Shown here: positions 33,782 to 42,787 of the stretch, one piece after another | Layout: every line of letters begins with the position of its first letter | How positions within the stretch are numbered: the first letter of the stretch is position 1 | Assembly: GCA_035270785.1 (NCBI GenBank) | Contig: DATESN010000078.1 | Location: 1 to 57,163 of the forward strand | Origin: DATESN01 sp035270785 | GTDB lineage: Bacteria > Bacillota > Clostridia > Lachnospirales > Lachnospiraceae | Direction: 5' to 3' | Length of the DNA stretch: 57,163 nt | The notes under the pieces: model-generated | Told to the model about the DNA's origin: nothing | The model's input: only the letters and a program-made list of their open reading frames with translations | Databases searched by the model: none | Position numbers and translations under genes: made by a program

Positions 33782-33842
33782 TTAGGTTTCAATAGGTTGG
33801 TAAAACAAATTAAATATAAATTATTCAATAGGAGGAACTACA

Positions 33843-34682
33843 ATGAAAGTAGGTATTATTGGTGCTGGAACAATGGGAGCAGGAATTGCTCAAGCTTTTG
33901 TTCAGACAGAAGGCTATGAAGTTTATCTTTGTGACATTAATGAAGAATTCGCAGCGAATGGTAAAAAAAGAATTGCAAGTGGATTAAGTAAATTAGTTGC
34001 AAAAGAAAAAATCACTCAGGACTATGCAGATTCTTTACTGGCAAAAATTAAAACGGGAACAAAGGAGATTTGTAACGAAGCAGATTTAATTGTAGAAGCA
34101 GCGCTTGAAGTAATGACTGTAAAACAACAAACATTTAAAGAATTACAAGCAATTGTTCCTGCAACTTGTATCTTTGCAACAAATACATCATCTCTTTCTA
34201 TTACAGAAATTGGTGCTGGCTTGGACAGAGCTGTAATTGGAATGCATTTTTTCAACCCAGCAAACAGAATGAAACTTGTTGAAGTAATTGCAGGTTTAAA
34301 TACACCAGCTGAAATAGTTGAAAAAATTAAAGCAATTTCAATTGAAATTGGAAAAGATCCAGTTCAAGTGGAAGAAGCACCAGGTTTTGTTGTTAACAGA
34401 ATTTTAATTCCGATGATTAACGAAGCGATTGGAATCTTTGCAGAAGGCGTTGCTTCTGTGGAAGGTATTGATAATGCAATGAAATTAGGCGCTAACCACC
34501 CAATGGGTCCTTTAGCACTTGGAGATTTAGTGGGACTTGATATTGTACTTGCTATTATGGAAGTAATGCAAAACGAGACAGGTGATCCAAAATATCGCCC
34601 ACATCCACTTCTTAAAAAAATGGTACGTGGCAAGCAACTTGGTATGAAAACAGGAAAAGGTTTCTATGATTACAGCAAATAA
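33843..34682 (+). CDS. hbd: 3-Hydroxybutyryl-CoA dehydrogenase
   Basis: Reduces acetoacetyl-CoA to 3-hydroxybutyryl-CoA with NAD(P)H. The N-terminal dinucleotide motif is GAGTMGAGIAQ (residues 7-17). The catalytic His-Glu pair is in GMHFFNPANRMKLVEVI, and the C-terminal dimer domain carries APGFVVNRIL and NHPMGPLALGDLVGLD. Length (279 aa) is the family norm. A GGAGG site precedes the ATG. It sits between crt and bcd. Confidence 0.95.
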   Translation: MKVGIIGAGTMGAGIAQAFVQTEGYEVYLCDINEEFAANGKKRIASGLSKLVAKEKITQDYADSLLAKIKTGTKEICNEADLIVEAALEVMTVKQQTFKELQAIVPATCIFATNTSSLSITEIGAGLDRAVIGMHFFNPANRMKLVEVIAGLNTPAEIVEKIKAISIEIGKDPVQVEEAPGFVVNRILIPMINEAIGIFAEGVASVEGIDNAMKLGANHPMGPLALGDLVGLDIVLAIMEVMQNETGDPKYRPHPLLKKMVRGKQLGMKTGKGFYDYSK

Positions 34683-34720
34683 GTTGTAAATTTAAATATT
34701 ATTATGGAGGAAATTCAAAC

Positions 34721-35857
34721 ATGGATTTTACATTAAGTAAAGAGCATGAAATGGCAAGAACACTTTTCAGAGATTTTGCTGAAACAGAAGTAAAACCTTT
34801 AGCTCAAGAGGTTGATGAAACAGAACAATTCCCAACAGGAACTGTTGTAAAGATGAATAAGCTAGGATTTATGGGAATACCAATTCCAAAAGAATATGGT
34901 GGACAAGGTTGTGATACGTTAACTTATGCTATGTGTGTAGAAGAACTTTCTAGAGTTTGTGGTACAACAGGTGTAATCGTATCTGCCCACACTTCACTTT
35001 GTGCGGAACCAATTAAAAAGTTTGGTACAGAACAACAAAAACAAAAGTATTTGATTCCACTTGCAAAGGGCGAAAAACTCGGTGCTTTTGGCTTAACAGA
35101 ACCAGGCGCTGGCACGGACGCATCGGGTCAACAAACTAAAGCAGTTTTAGATGGTGATGAATATATTATCAACGGAAGCAAAATCTTTATTACAAATGGT
35201 AAAGAAGCGGATATTTATATTGTGTTTGCAATGACTGATAAATCAAAAGGAACAAAGGGAATTTCTGCATTTATTATGGAAAAAGGAACACCTGGATTTA
35301 CTTTTGGTACAAAAGAAAAGAAAATGGGTATTCGTGGTTCCTCAACATACGAATTGATTTTCACAGATTGTAGAATTCCTAAGGAAAACCTATTAGGTGC
35401 TGAAGGAAAAGGATTTGGAATTGCTATGACCACTCTTGATGGCGGACGTATTGGTATCGCTTCTCAAGCTCTTGGTTTGGCAGCAGGTGCACTGGACGCA
35501 ACAATTGCTTATGTAAAAGAAAGAAAACAATTTGGAAGAGCAATTTCTAAATTCCAAAATACCCAGTTCCAAATTGCGGACATGGCTACTAAGGTAGAGG
35601 CAGCAAGATTGTTAGTTTATAAAGCAGCAATAGCAAAAGATACACAAAAGAAGTTTTCTTTGGAAGCTGCTATGGCTAAATTATATGCAGCTGAAGTTGC
35701 TATGGAAGTTACAACTAAAGCAGTTCAACTACACGGCGGATATGGTTACACTAGAGAATATGATGTGGAACGTATGATGCGTGATGCTAAGATAACGGAG
35801 ATTTATGAGGGTACAAGCGAAGTTCAGAAGATGGTTATCTCAGCATCCCTACTTTAG
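34721..35857 (+). CDS. bcd: Butyryl-CoA dehydrogenase
   Basis: FAD enzyme reducing crotonyl-CoA to butyryl-CoA; with EtfAB it usually bifurcates electrons from NADH to ferredoxin. The 378-aa acyl-CoA dehydrogenase shows AFGLTEPGAGTDASG and ITNGKEADIYIVFA motifs, and the C-terminal LHGGYGYTREYDVERMMRDA then ITEIYEGTSEVQ, where the catalytic Glu of short-chain members is found. A GGAGG site lies 9 bases upstream. It directly precedes etfB and etfA. Confidence 0.95.
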   Translation: MDFTLSKEHEMARTLFRDFAETEVKPLAQEVDETEQFPTGTVVKMNKLGFMGIPIPKEYGGQGCDTLTYAMCVEELSRVCGTTGVIVSAHTSLCAEPIKKFGTEQQKQKYLIPLAKGEKLGAFGLTEPGAGTDASGQQTKAVLDGDEYIINGSKIFITNGKEADIYIVFAMTDKSKGTKGISAFIMEKGTPGFTFGTKEKKMGIRGSSTYELIFTDCRIPKENLLGAEGKGFGIAMTTLDGGRIGIASQALGLAAGALDATIAYVKERKQFGRAISKFQNTQFQIADMATKVEAARLLVYKAAIAKDTQKKFSLEAAMAKLYAAEVAMEVTTKAVQLHGGYGYTREYDVERMMRDAKITEIYEGTSEVQKMVISASLL

Positions 35858-35911
35858 TATCGTTATTGTAATAGGCAATCAATCAAATAAAATATAAGGA
35901 GTGACAACACA

Positions 35912-36694
35912 GTGAAAATCGTTGTATGTATAAAACAAGTTCCAGATACAAATGAAGTTAAATTAGATCCAGTTACTGGTACTCTTATTAGAGATGGTGT
36001 ACCAAGTATTATTAATCCAGATGATAAAGCAGGATTAGAGGCAGCGCTTGTTCTAAAAGAAAATATGGGCGCGGAAGTGAGTGTTATTACCATGGGGCCA
36101 CCTCAAGCGGATGCCGTTTTAAGAGAAGCTATGGCTATGGGGGCTGATAAAGCATACTTAATTACAGATAGAGCATTTGGTGGAGCTGATACTTTAGCTA
36201 CCTCTACAACACTTGCAGCAGCAATTAAAAAATTAGATTACGATTTAATTATTACAGGACGTCAAGCTATTGATGGAGATACAGCACAAGTTGGACCACA
36301 AATTGCTGAACATTTAAATATTCCTAACGTTTCTTATGCAGAGGATATTAAAGTGGAAGGTAATACAGTAATTGTCAAACGTCAATATGAAGATAGATAT
36401 CATACAGTAAAGGTTCAATTACCTTGTTTAATTACAGCACTTGGAGAAATGAATAAACCACGTTATATGACTCCTGGTGGAATATTTGATGCTTATAGAG
36501 CAAAAGAAATCACTATATTTACGAGAGCTGATTTAGAAGTAGCGGATGAAGTAATTGGATTAAAAGGCTCTCCAACAAAAGTAGCACAATCATTCCCTAA
36601 GGGTGTAAAAGCTCACGGAACAAAAGTTACGTTAGACCCTCAGGATGCGGTAGATTACATCGTAGAAAAATTACAAGAAAAATATGTCATTTAA
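35912..36694 (+). CDS. etfB: Electron transfer flavoprotein beta subunit
   Basis: Small Etf subunit, partner of Bcd. It begins MKIVVCIKQVPDTNEVKLDP, and carries the GRQAIDGDTAQVGPQIAEHL signature near residue 113, as found in bifurcating clostridial EtfB. Length is 260 aa. GTG is the start codon, with AAGGAGTGA upstream. The etfA gene follows after 23 bases. In bifurcating complexes NADH is oxidised at an extra FAD in this subunit family; the bifurcating role is from known relatives, not shown here. Confidence 0.94.
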   Translation: MKIVVCIKQVPDTNEVKLDPVTGTLIRDGVPSIINPDDKAGLEAALVLKENMGAEVSVITMGPPQADAVLREAMAMGADKAYLITDRAFGGADTLATSTTLAAAIKKLDYDLIITGRQAIDGDTAQVGPQIAEHLNIPNVSYAEDIKVEGNTVIVKRQYEDRYHTVKVQLPCLITALGEMNKPRYMTPGGIFDAYRAKEITIFTRADLEVADEVIGLKGSPTKVAQSFPKGVKAHGTKVTLDPQDAVDYIVEKLQEKYVI

Positions 36695-36717
36695 TTGATA
36701 GAAAGTGGTGAAAAAGA

Positions 36718-37722
36718 ATGAATTTACAAGATTATAAAGGCGTATTTGTCTTCGCACAACAACTTGATTGTCAAGTGTCAGGCGTTTCTTACGAATTGAT
36801 AGGTAAGGCGAAAGAACTTGCGGTAGACCTAGGGACAGATGTAACAGCAGTGCTAATTGGTTCAGGCATTCAATCATTAGCAGATGATTTAGCGGCACTT
36901 GGTGCTGATAAAATTATCGTGATTGATAATCCAGAATTAAAAGAATATACAACAGAACCTTACACTCATGCTATGGTAAGTGTAATTGAAAAATACAAAC
37001 CAGAAGTAGTACTTTTCGGTGCTACTGCAATTGGCCGTGACCTTGCGCCACGTGTATCAGCTAGAGTTAAAACAGGCCTTACCGCTGACTGTACAAAGTT
37101 AGAAGTAGATGCTACAACTAAGAACTTAAGAATGACTCGTCCAGCATTTGGCGGTAATATTATGGCAACGATTGTTTGCCCTGATCATCGCCCTCAAATG
37201 GCTACCGTTCGTCCAGGCGTTATGCAAAAGGTCAAAAGAAATGATGCAGCTAAAGCAAATATTGATGAATTAAAAGTAGAATTTATTAAAAATAATAAAT
37301 ATGTTGAAATTACAGAAATAATCAAAAAGGTTAGTGATAAACTTGATATCATGGATGCTAAAATCTTGGTTTCCGGCGGACGTGGTGTTGGTAGCAAAGA
37401 AAACTTCAAATTATTAGAAGAATTTGCTTCCTATATCGGTGGAGAAGTTTCTTCTTCCCGCGCGTGCGTAGATGCAGGTTGGACTGAAAAGGAACAACAA
37501 GTTGGTCAAACAGGTAAAACAGTTCGTCCTAATGTATACTTTGCAATTGGTATTTCAGGAGCAATCCAACATTTAGCAGGTATGGAAGAAGCAGATATCA
37601 TTATTGCAATTAATAAAGACGAGACAGCTCCTATTTTTGATGTAGCTGATTATGGTATTGTAGGCGATTTAAATCAAATTATGCCATTGCTTGCAGAAAG
37701 ATTTAAACGTGGTTTCAAATAA
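36718..37722 (+). CDS. etfA: Electron transfer flavoprotein alpha subunit
   Basis: FAD-binding large Etf subunit, 334 aa. The C-terminal FAD domain shows VSGGRGVGSKENF, then SSSRACVDAGW, VGQTGKTVRPNVYFAIGISGAIQH and INKDETAPIFDVADYGIVGD, all hallmarks of EtfA. There is no additional ferredoxin domain at the N-terminus. It closes the butyrate operon and is followed by terminator hairpins. Confidence 0.95.
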   Translation: MNLQDYKGVFVFAQQLDCQVSGVSYELIGKAKELAVDLGTDVTAVLIGSGIQSLADDLAALGADKIIVIDNPELKEYTTEPYTHAMVSVIEKYKPEVVLFGATAIGRDLAPRVSARVKTGLTADCTKLEVDATTKNLRMTRPAFGGNIMATIVCPDHRPQMATVRPGVMQKVKRNDAAKANIDELKVEFIKNNKYVEITEIIKKVSDKLDIMDAKILVSGGRGVGSKENFKLLEEFASYIGGEVSSSRACVDAGWTEKEQQVGQTGKTVRPNVYFAIGISGAIQHLAGMEEADIIIAINKDETAPIFDVADYGIVGDLNQIMPLLAERFKRGFK

Positions 37723-37744
37723 GTAGAAAGATTTAAAATGATGG

Positions 37745-37819
37745 ATCCCTTTACACAGATAGAGTTGCTATTGTTAATTTGTTAGAAAGCAATTCGAAGT
37801 AGATGTAAAGGGATTTTTT
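37745..37819 (+). terminator. Terminator of the butyrate operon
   Basis: ATCCCTTTACA pairs with TGTAAAGGGAT (11 bp) around a long loop that has its own GTTGCT/AGCAAT pairing. TTTTTT follows immediately. Confidence 0.8.
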
Positions 37820-37823
37820 GCAT

Positions 37824-37860
37824 AAAAATAAGCTAACAACTTTCGTTGCAGCTTATTTTT
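37824..37860. terminator. Terminator between the convergent etfA and buk genes
   Basis: AAAAATAAGCT and AGCTTATTTTT flank an inner ACAAC/GTTG(c) pairing with loop TTTC. A and T tracts on both sides let it work in both directions, mainly for buk. Confidence 0.85.
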
Positions 37861-37867
37861 AATAAAA

Positions 37868-38935
37868 CTAATATATCATTTCTTTTTCTTCTCCTTTTAA
37901 AACACGAAGTGCTCCTTGGGCAAGCGCCAATAATTCGTCTTCACCAGGATATACTTGGAATGGAGCAATCCACTCAGATCTTTTTCTTAATCCGTCTACG
38001 ACAATCGTGTCATAAGCAATTCCACCAGTGATAATAATTCTGTCCACTTTTCCATCTAACACAGTTGCCATAGAGCCGATATCTTTTGCTACCTGCATAA
38101 TAAATGCTTCTCGAACTTCTTCTGCGTGGGTATCTCCATTTAGTATCATTTTATCAACGTCACGCATATCATTGGTGCCACAATAAGCATTAAATCCGCC
38201 TTTGCCTACGATTTTGCTGTAAATTTCTTGTTCGCAAAAAGAACCACTAAAGCACATTTTAATAAGTGCACCACTTGGAACGCATCCGGCTCTTTCTGGA
38301 GAAAAAGCACCGTCACCATCTAAAGCATTAAAAATATCAATAACTCTACCAGCTTTGTGAGCGCCAACGGAAACACCACCTCCCATGTGTACAACAATTA
38401 AGTTCATGGATTCATATGATTTACCATTTTCTTTTGCATAACGCTTTGCAGCTGCCTTTTGATTAAGAGCATGAAATACACTAGTTCTTGGCAATTCAGG
38501 AACACCAGAATATCTTGAAATAGCATCAAGTTCGTCAACAACTACGGGGTCAACAATGTAAGAGGGAACGCCAATAGAGTCTCCAAGTTCCCTAGCTAAA
38601 ATACCACCTAGATTAGAAGCATGTTGTCCTTGCTTACCAATTTTCAAATCTTCTAACAATTCATCTGTTACCGCGTAAGTTCCTCCGGGAATTGGTTTTA
38701 ACATACCCCCACGTCCTACAATAACTTGAAGTAAAGTAATATCAAAATTTTTTTCTTTTAATATGTTAATAATAATTTCCTTACGGAAATCTTTTTGCTC
38801 CAAGATAGATGAAAAACGAGTAATTTCCTCGGTGGAATGTCTGAGTGTTTCCTCAAATAATAATGTTTCATCTTCATAAACACCTATTTTTGTGGAGGTA
38901 GAGCCTGGATTGATAATTAAACTTTTAATTGACAT
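37868..38935 (-). CDS. buk: Butyrate kinase
   Basis: Makes butyrate and ATP from butyryl-phosphate. The 355-aa protein of the acetate kinase family begins with SLIINPGSTSTKIGVY (phosphate-binding motif), has VVHMGGGVSVGAHKAGRVID in the middle (the VxHxGGG motif), and DRIIITGGIAYD near the C-terminus. It lies 22 bases downstream of ptb on the minus strand, so the pair forms one operon facing the butyrate operon. The presence of both indicates a kinase route to butyrate rather than, or besides, CoA transfer. Confidence 0.95.
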   Translation of the reverse strand: MSIKSLIINPGSTSTKIGVYEDETLLFEETLRHSTEEITRFSSILEQKDFRKEIIINILKEKNFDITLLQVIVGRGGMLKPIPGGTYAVTDELLEDLKIGKQGQHASNLGGILARELGDSIGVPSYIVDPVVVDELDAISRYSGVPELPRTSVFHALNQKAAAKRYAKENGKSYESMNLIVVHMGGGVSVGAHKAGRVIDIFNALDGDGAFSPERAGCVPSGALIKMCFSGSFCEQEIYSKIVGKGGFNAYCGTNDMRDVDKMILNGDTHAEEVREAFIMQVAKDIGSMATVLDGKVDRIIITGGIAYDTIVVDGLRKRSEWIAPFQVYPGEDELLALAQGALRVLKGEEKEMIY

Positions 38936-38957
38936 AGCGAAAGCCTTTCTATTTGAT

Positions 38958-39872
38958 TTATTTGTTTAAATATTCAGCGACAATAGCGCCAAGTGCAATG
39001 GAATTTACTTTTGTTTCAAAATCATCTGATCTGGATGTGAGTATTACGGGAGCCTGGGTTCCGGTTAAAATATTTCCATTCTTAACTTTGGCTGTATGAA
39101 CCAAGCATTTATAGACAAGATTACCAGCATGTATATCAGGAAAAAGAAGAACGTCAGCATCACCAACAATTTTTCTATTTTCTGCACCCTTATGAATAGC
39201 CGATTCTGGATGTATTGCTAAATCCAGGGAAAGAGGTCCATCTACGATACAGCCAGTAATTTTCCCTTCTTCGCACATTTTGGTAAGTTCAGCAGCTTCA
39301 ACAGTTACCGGCATCTTTGGATTGACTACTTCTACGGCAGCAAGTGGTGCAACTTTAGGATTTTTAATCCCGCATGCATGACAAATTTCAACAGTATTTG
39401 CAATAATATTAACTTTATCCTCTAAAGTAGGGTAAGGCAAAAATGCAACATCTGATAAAAACAACAATTGTTCAATCCCTTCTACTTCAAATACACAAAC
39501 ATGTGACAATTGTTTTCCCGTTCTAAGACCGACTTCTTTATCTAATACACAACGTAAAAAAGATTTTGTATCAATGAGACCCTTCATATACATATCTGCT
39601 TTTTTGTTGTGTACTAGTTCAACTGCTTTTAATGCCGCAGCATAATCATCTTGTTCATCAATAATTTCAAAATCAGTTAAATCCATTTGAATAGAAGCAG
39701 CAATCGCTTTAATTTTAGCTTCATCTCCAACTAAAATGGCATTTGCAATACCTCTTTCTTTTGCAGCGCGAACTGCTTCTAATACAGGTCCATCCTGGGC
39801 TACAGCTACAGCAATTTTTTTAATGCTACAGTCATTCACTTTTTCTAGCAATGCATCAAAACCCTTATTCAT
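38958..39872 (-). CDS. ptb: Phosphate butyryltransferase
   Basis: Converts butyryl-CoA and phosphate to butyryl-phosphate. The 304-aa protein belongs to the phosphotransacetylase/butyryltransferase family, with AVAQDGPVLEAVRAAKERGI, KGLIDTKSFLRCVLDK and the C-terminal phosphate-site region DVLLFPDIHAGNLVYK ... NGNILTGTQAPVILTSRSD. A GAGGTG ribosome site lies 8 bases upstream. It is first in the ptb-buk operon, with a good promoter that overlaps a Rex-like palindrome. Confidence 0.94.
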   Translation of the reverse strand: MNKGFDALLEKVNDCSIKKIAVAVAQDGPVLEAVRAAKERGIANAILVGDEAKIKAIAASIQMDLTDFEIIDEQDDYAAALKAVELVHNKKADMYMKGLIDTKSFLRCVLDKEVGLRTGKQLSHVCVFEVEGIEQLLFLSDVAFLPYPTLEDKVNIIANTVEICHACGIKNPKVAPLAAVEVVNPKMPVTVEAAELTKMCEEGKITGCIVDGPLSLDLAIHPESAIHKGAENRKIVGDADVLLFPDIHAGNLVYKCLVHTAKVKNGNILTGTQAPVILTSRSDDFETKVNSIALGAIVAEYLNK

Positions 39873-39911
39873 TTGTTTACACCTCGTGATATAATTATTT
39901 TAAAAAATCAG

Positions 39912-39929
39912 TTGTTAAAATAATAACAC
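39912..39929. promoter_or_regulatory. Rex-like operator at the ptb-buk promoter
   Basis: TTGTTAAAATAATAACAC resembles the Rex consensus TTGTTAA-N4-TTAACAA with two mismatches in the right half. It overlaps the -10 box of the ptb promoter. Rex is a redox (NADH/NAD) repressor that controls butyrate genes in clostridia. Confidence 0.4.
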
Positions 39930-39948
39930 TTCTATAATTAAAGGTCAA
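39920..39948 (-). promoter_or_regulatory. Promoter of ptb-buk
   Basis: On the minus strand: TTGACC, a 17-base spacer and TATTAT, about 50 bases before the ptb start. Confidence 0.65.
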
Positions 39949-40096
39949 GGAAAGCGATATGGAAAAAAAGCACTTGAATAACAATTTTTTGTATAAAATG
40001 TCACAAAAAATAAGCTGATATTAAAAGATGATTTGAAATAAGTCACATTTTTATAGAATTTTTAGAAAATCTATATAGCGTATATACCGTATTTAG

Positions 40097-40125
40097 TTGA
40101 ATTTGAATTATAAATCTGATACAAT
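40097..40125 (+). promoter_or_regulatory. Promoter of secA
   Basis: TTGAAT, a 17-base spacer and TACAAT, about 70 bases before the secA ATG. The remaining stretch between the ptb and secA promoters is A/T-rich with no other feature seen. Confidence 0.55.
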
Positions 40126-40193
40126 AAAAAATAGGTTTGTAATGAATTAGGAAAAGTTTCATTCAGAAAAAGAGATATTTATAGGAGTTCAAA

Positions 40194-42758
40194 ATGAAAA
40201 TTATTGATAAAGTATTTGGTACTCATAGCGAAAGAGAAGTAAATCGTCTTAATGGATTGATGGATAAAATTGAATCCTTACGTCCCGAAATGATGGAACT
40301 TACCGATTTAGAGATCAAAGATAAAACATCAGAATACAAAAAAAGACTAACAGAAGGTGAGACTCTAGATGATTTGCTGCCTGAAGCATACGCAACAGTA
40401 AGAGAAGCGGCTCGCAGGGTTCTTAATATGGAACATTACCGTGTTCAGTTAGTTGGCGGTACTATTTTGCATCAAGGCAGAATTGCTGAAATGAAAACTG
40501 GTGAAGGAAAAACGCTAGTATCTACCTTACCAGCTTACCTAAATGCATTAGAAGAAAAAGGTGTACTCATTGTAACCGTAAATGATTATTTGGCGAAACG
40601 TGATTCCGAATGGATGGGGCAAATCCATGAGTTTTTAGGATTAAAGGTTGGCGTAGTTCTCAACTCAATGAAGCCTGACGAACGTAGAGAGGCCTACAAT
40701 TGTGACATTACATATGTTACTAATAATGAATTGGGATTTGACTATTTAAGAGATAATATGGTTATTTATAAGGAACAATTAGTACTTCGCGATTTGAATT
40801 ATGCGATTATTGATGAAGTCGATTCCGTATTAATAGATGAAGCTAGAACGCCACTTATTATATCAGGACAAAGTGGAAAATCAACAAAACTATATGAAGC
40901 CTGTGATATTTTTGCACGTCAGTTAAAACGTGGTGAAGATATGAAAGATTTATCTAAAATGGATGCAATTATGGGTATTCACCAGGAGGAATCTGGCGAC
41001 TTTATCGTTAACGAAAAGGACAAAGTAGTAAATTTAACAGAACTTGGAGTAGAGAAGGTAGAACGCTATTTTCAAATTGATAACCTAGCGGATACAGAAA
41101 ATATTGAAATCCAACATAACATGATTTTAGCACTTAGGGCACATAATCTTATGTTCCGTGATCAAGACTATGTGGTAAAAGATGATCAGGTATATATCGT
41201 AGATGAATTTACTGGACGTATTATGCCAGGACGTCGCTATTCAGATGGTTTACATCAAGCAATTGAAGCAAAAGAGCGTGTTAAGGTAAAAAGAGAAAGC
41301 AAGACACTAGCTAATATTACATTCCAAAACTTTTTCAATAAGTTTTCCAAGAAGGCAGGTATGACGGGAACTGCGTTAACAGAGGAAAAAGAGTTTCGTG
41401 ATATTTATGGAATGGACGTTATAGAAATTCCCACGAATAGACCTATTGCAAGAATTGATTTACAGGACGCTGTTTTTAAGTCTAAAAAAGAAAAGTTACA
41501 TTCTATTATTAAAGCAGTAGAAGAAGCAAATAGCAAAGGACAACCAGTATTAGTTGGAACAATTACCATTGAGTCTTCAGAAGAGATTAGTACCATTCTT
41601 ACCCGCCGTGGAATTGCACATAAGGTATTGAATGCGAAGTTTCATGAATTAGAAGCGGAGATTGTAGCGGATGCAGGTTATCATGGTGCAGTGACAATTG
41701 CAACAAATATGGCTGGACGTGGTACTGATATTAAGCTAGATGAGGAAGCGAAACGAGCTGGAGGTCTTAAAATTATTGGTACAGAAAGACATGAATCCAG
41801 ACGTATTGATAATCAATTAAGAGGTCGAGCAGGAAGGCAAGGGGATCCAGGTGAATCCAAATTCTTCATATCTTTGGAAGATGAAGTTATGCGTTTGTTT
41901 GGTTCTGAACGTTTAATTGGAATGTTTAATACTCTTGGAATACCTGAAAACCAAGAAATTGAACATAAGATGTTAAGCAATGCAATTGAATCCGCACAGA
42001 AAAAGATAGAGAATAATAACTTTGGAATCAGAAAAAATTTATTAGAATATGACCAGGTTATGAACGAACAAAGAGAAATTATTTATGCAGAAAGACGCCG
42101 TGTATTAGATGGCGAAAGCATGAGAGACGTTATCTATAAAATGATTACTGATTTAGTGGAAAATGCTGTGGAAATTTGTATTGGTGATGATACGGATTCG
42201 GAAGATTGGGATTTAAATGAATTGAACTCCTTGTTACTTCCTAACGTGCCTATTGAGCCGGTTATATTAGGTCGTGTGGAAAAAAGAAAGAAAAACAGTT
42301 TAATGCACCAATTAAAGGAAGAAGCTGTAAAATTATATGAAAGTAAGGAAGCAGAGTTTCCGGAGCCAGAAACAATCCGTGAAATCGAACGTGTTATCTT
42401 GTTAAAAGTAATTGATCGAAAATGGATGGATCACATTGATGATATGGATCAACTTCGTCAAGGAGCAGGGCTACAGGCCTATGGCCAAAGAGATCCTCTA
42501 GTGGAATATAAGATGAGTGGTTATGAGATGTTTGATAGTATGACTGAAACCATGAAAGAAGATACCATTAGACTGCTATTCCATGTTAAGATTGAACAGA
42601 AAGTGGAAAGAGAGCAGGTAGCAAAAGTAACAGGTACAAACAAGGATGATTCAGCTGGAAAAGTACCTGTAAAACGAGAGATGGCAAAAGTTTATCCAAA
42701 TGACCCATGTCCATGTGGAAGTGGTAAAAAGTATAAACAATGTTGTGGACGTAATTAA
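40194..42758 (+). CDS. secA: Preprotein translocase ATPase SecA
   Basis: ATP-driven motor that pushes unfolded secretory proteins through SecYEG at the membrane. The 854-aa protein has MKTGEGKTLV as Walker A (near residue 100), IIDEVDSVLIDEARTPLIISG as DEAD-box region (near 207), and the helicase motif ATNMAGRGTDIKL and RGRAGRQGDPG in the second NBD. A C-terminal zinc motif reads DPCPCGSGKKYKQCCGRN and binds SecB or ribosomes in other species. It is followed after 29 bases by prfB, the conserved secA-prfB pairing of Firmicutes. A GGAG site precedes the ATG. Confidence 0.97.
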   Translation: MKIIDKVFGTHSEREVNRLNGLMDKIESLRPEMMELTDLEIKDKTSEYKKRLTEGETLDDLLPEAYATVREAARRVLNMEHYRVQLVGGTILHQGRIAEMKTGEGKTLVSTLPAYLNALEEKGVLIVTVNDYLAKRDSEWMGQIHEFLGLKVGVVLNSMKPDERREAYNCDITYVTNNELGFDYLRDNMVIYKEQLVLRDLNYAIIDEVDSVLIDEARTPLIISGQSGKSTKLYEACDIFARQLKRGEDMKDLSKMDAIMGIHQEESGDFIVNEKDKVVNLTELGVEKVERYFQIDNLADTENIEIQHNMILALRAHNLMFRDQDYVVKDDQVYIVDEFTGRIMPGRRYSDGLHQAIEAKERVKVKRESKTLANITFQNFFNKFSKKAGMTGTALTEEKEFRDIYGMDVIEIPTNRPIARIDLQDAVFKSKKEKLHSIIKAVEEANSKGQPVLVGTITIESSEEISTILTRRGIAHKVLNAKFHELEAEIVADAGYHGAVTIATNMAGRGTDIKLDEEAKRAGGLKIIGTERHESRRIDNQLRGRAGRQGDPGESKFFISLEDEVMRLFGSERLIGMFNTLGIPENQEIEHKMLSNAIESAQKKIENNNFGIRKNLLEYDQVMNEQREIIYAERRRVLDGESMRDVIYKMITDLVENAVEICIGDDTDSEDWDLNELNSLLLPNVPIEPVILGRVEKRKKNSLMHQLKEEAVKLYESKEAEFPEPETIREIERVILLKVIDRKWMDHIDDMDQLRQGAGLQAYGQRDPLVEYKMSGYEMFDSMTETMKEDTIRLLFHVKIEQKVEREQVAKVTGTNKDDSAGKVPVKREMAKVYPNDPCPCGSGKKYKQCCGRN

Positions 42759-42787
42759 TAGGTAATCATAAAAGGTGGTGACGTTAA

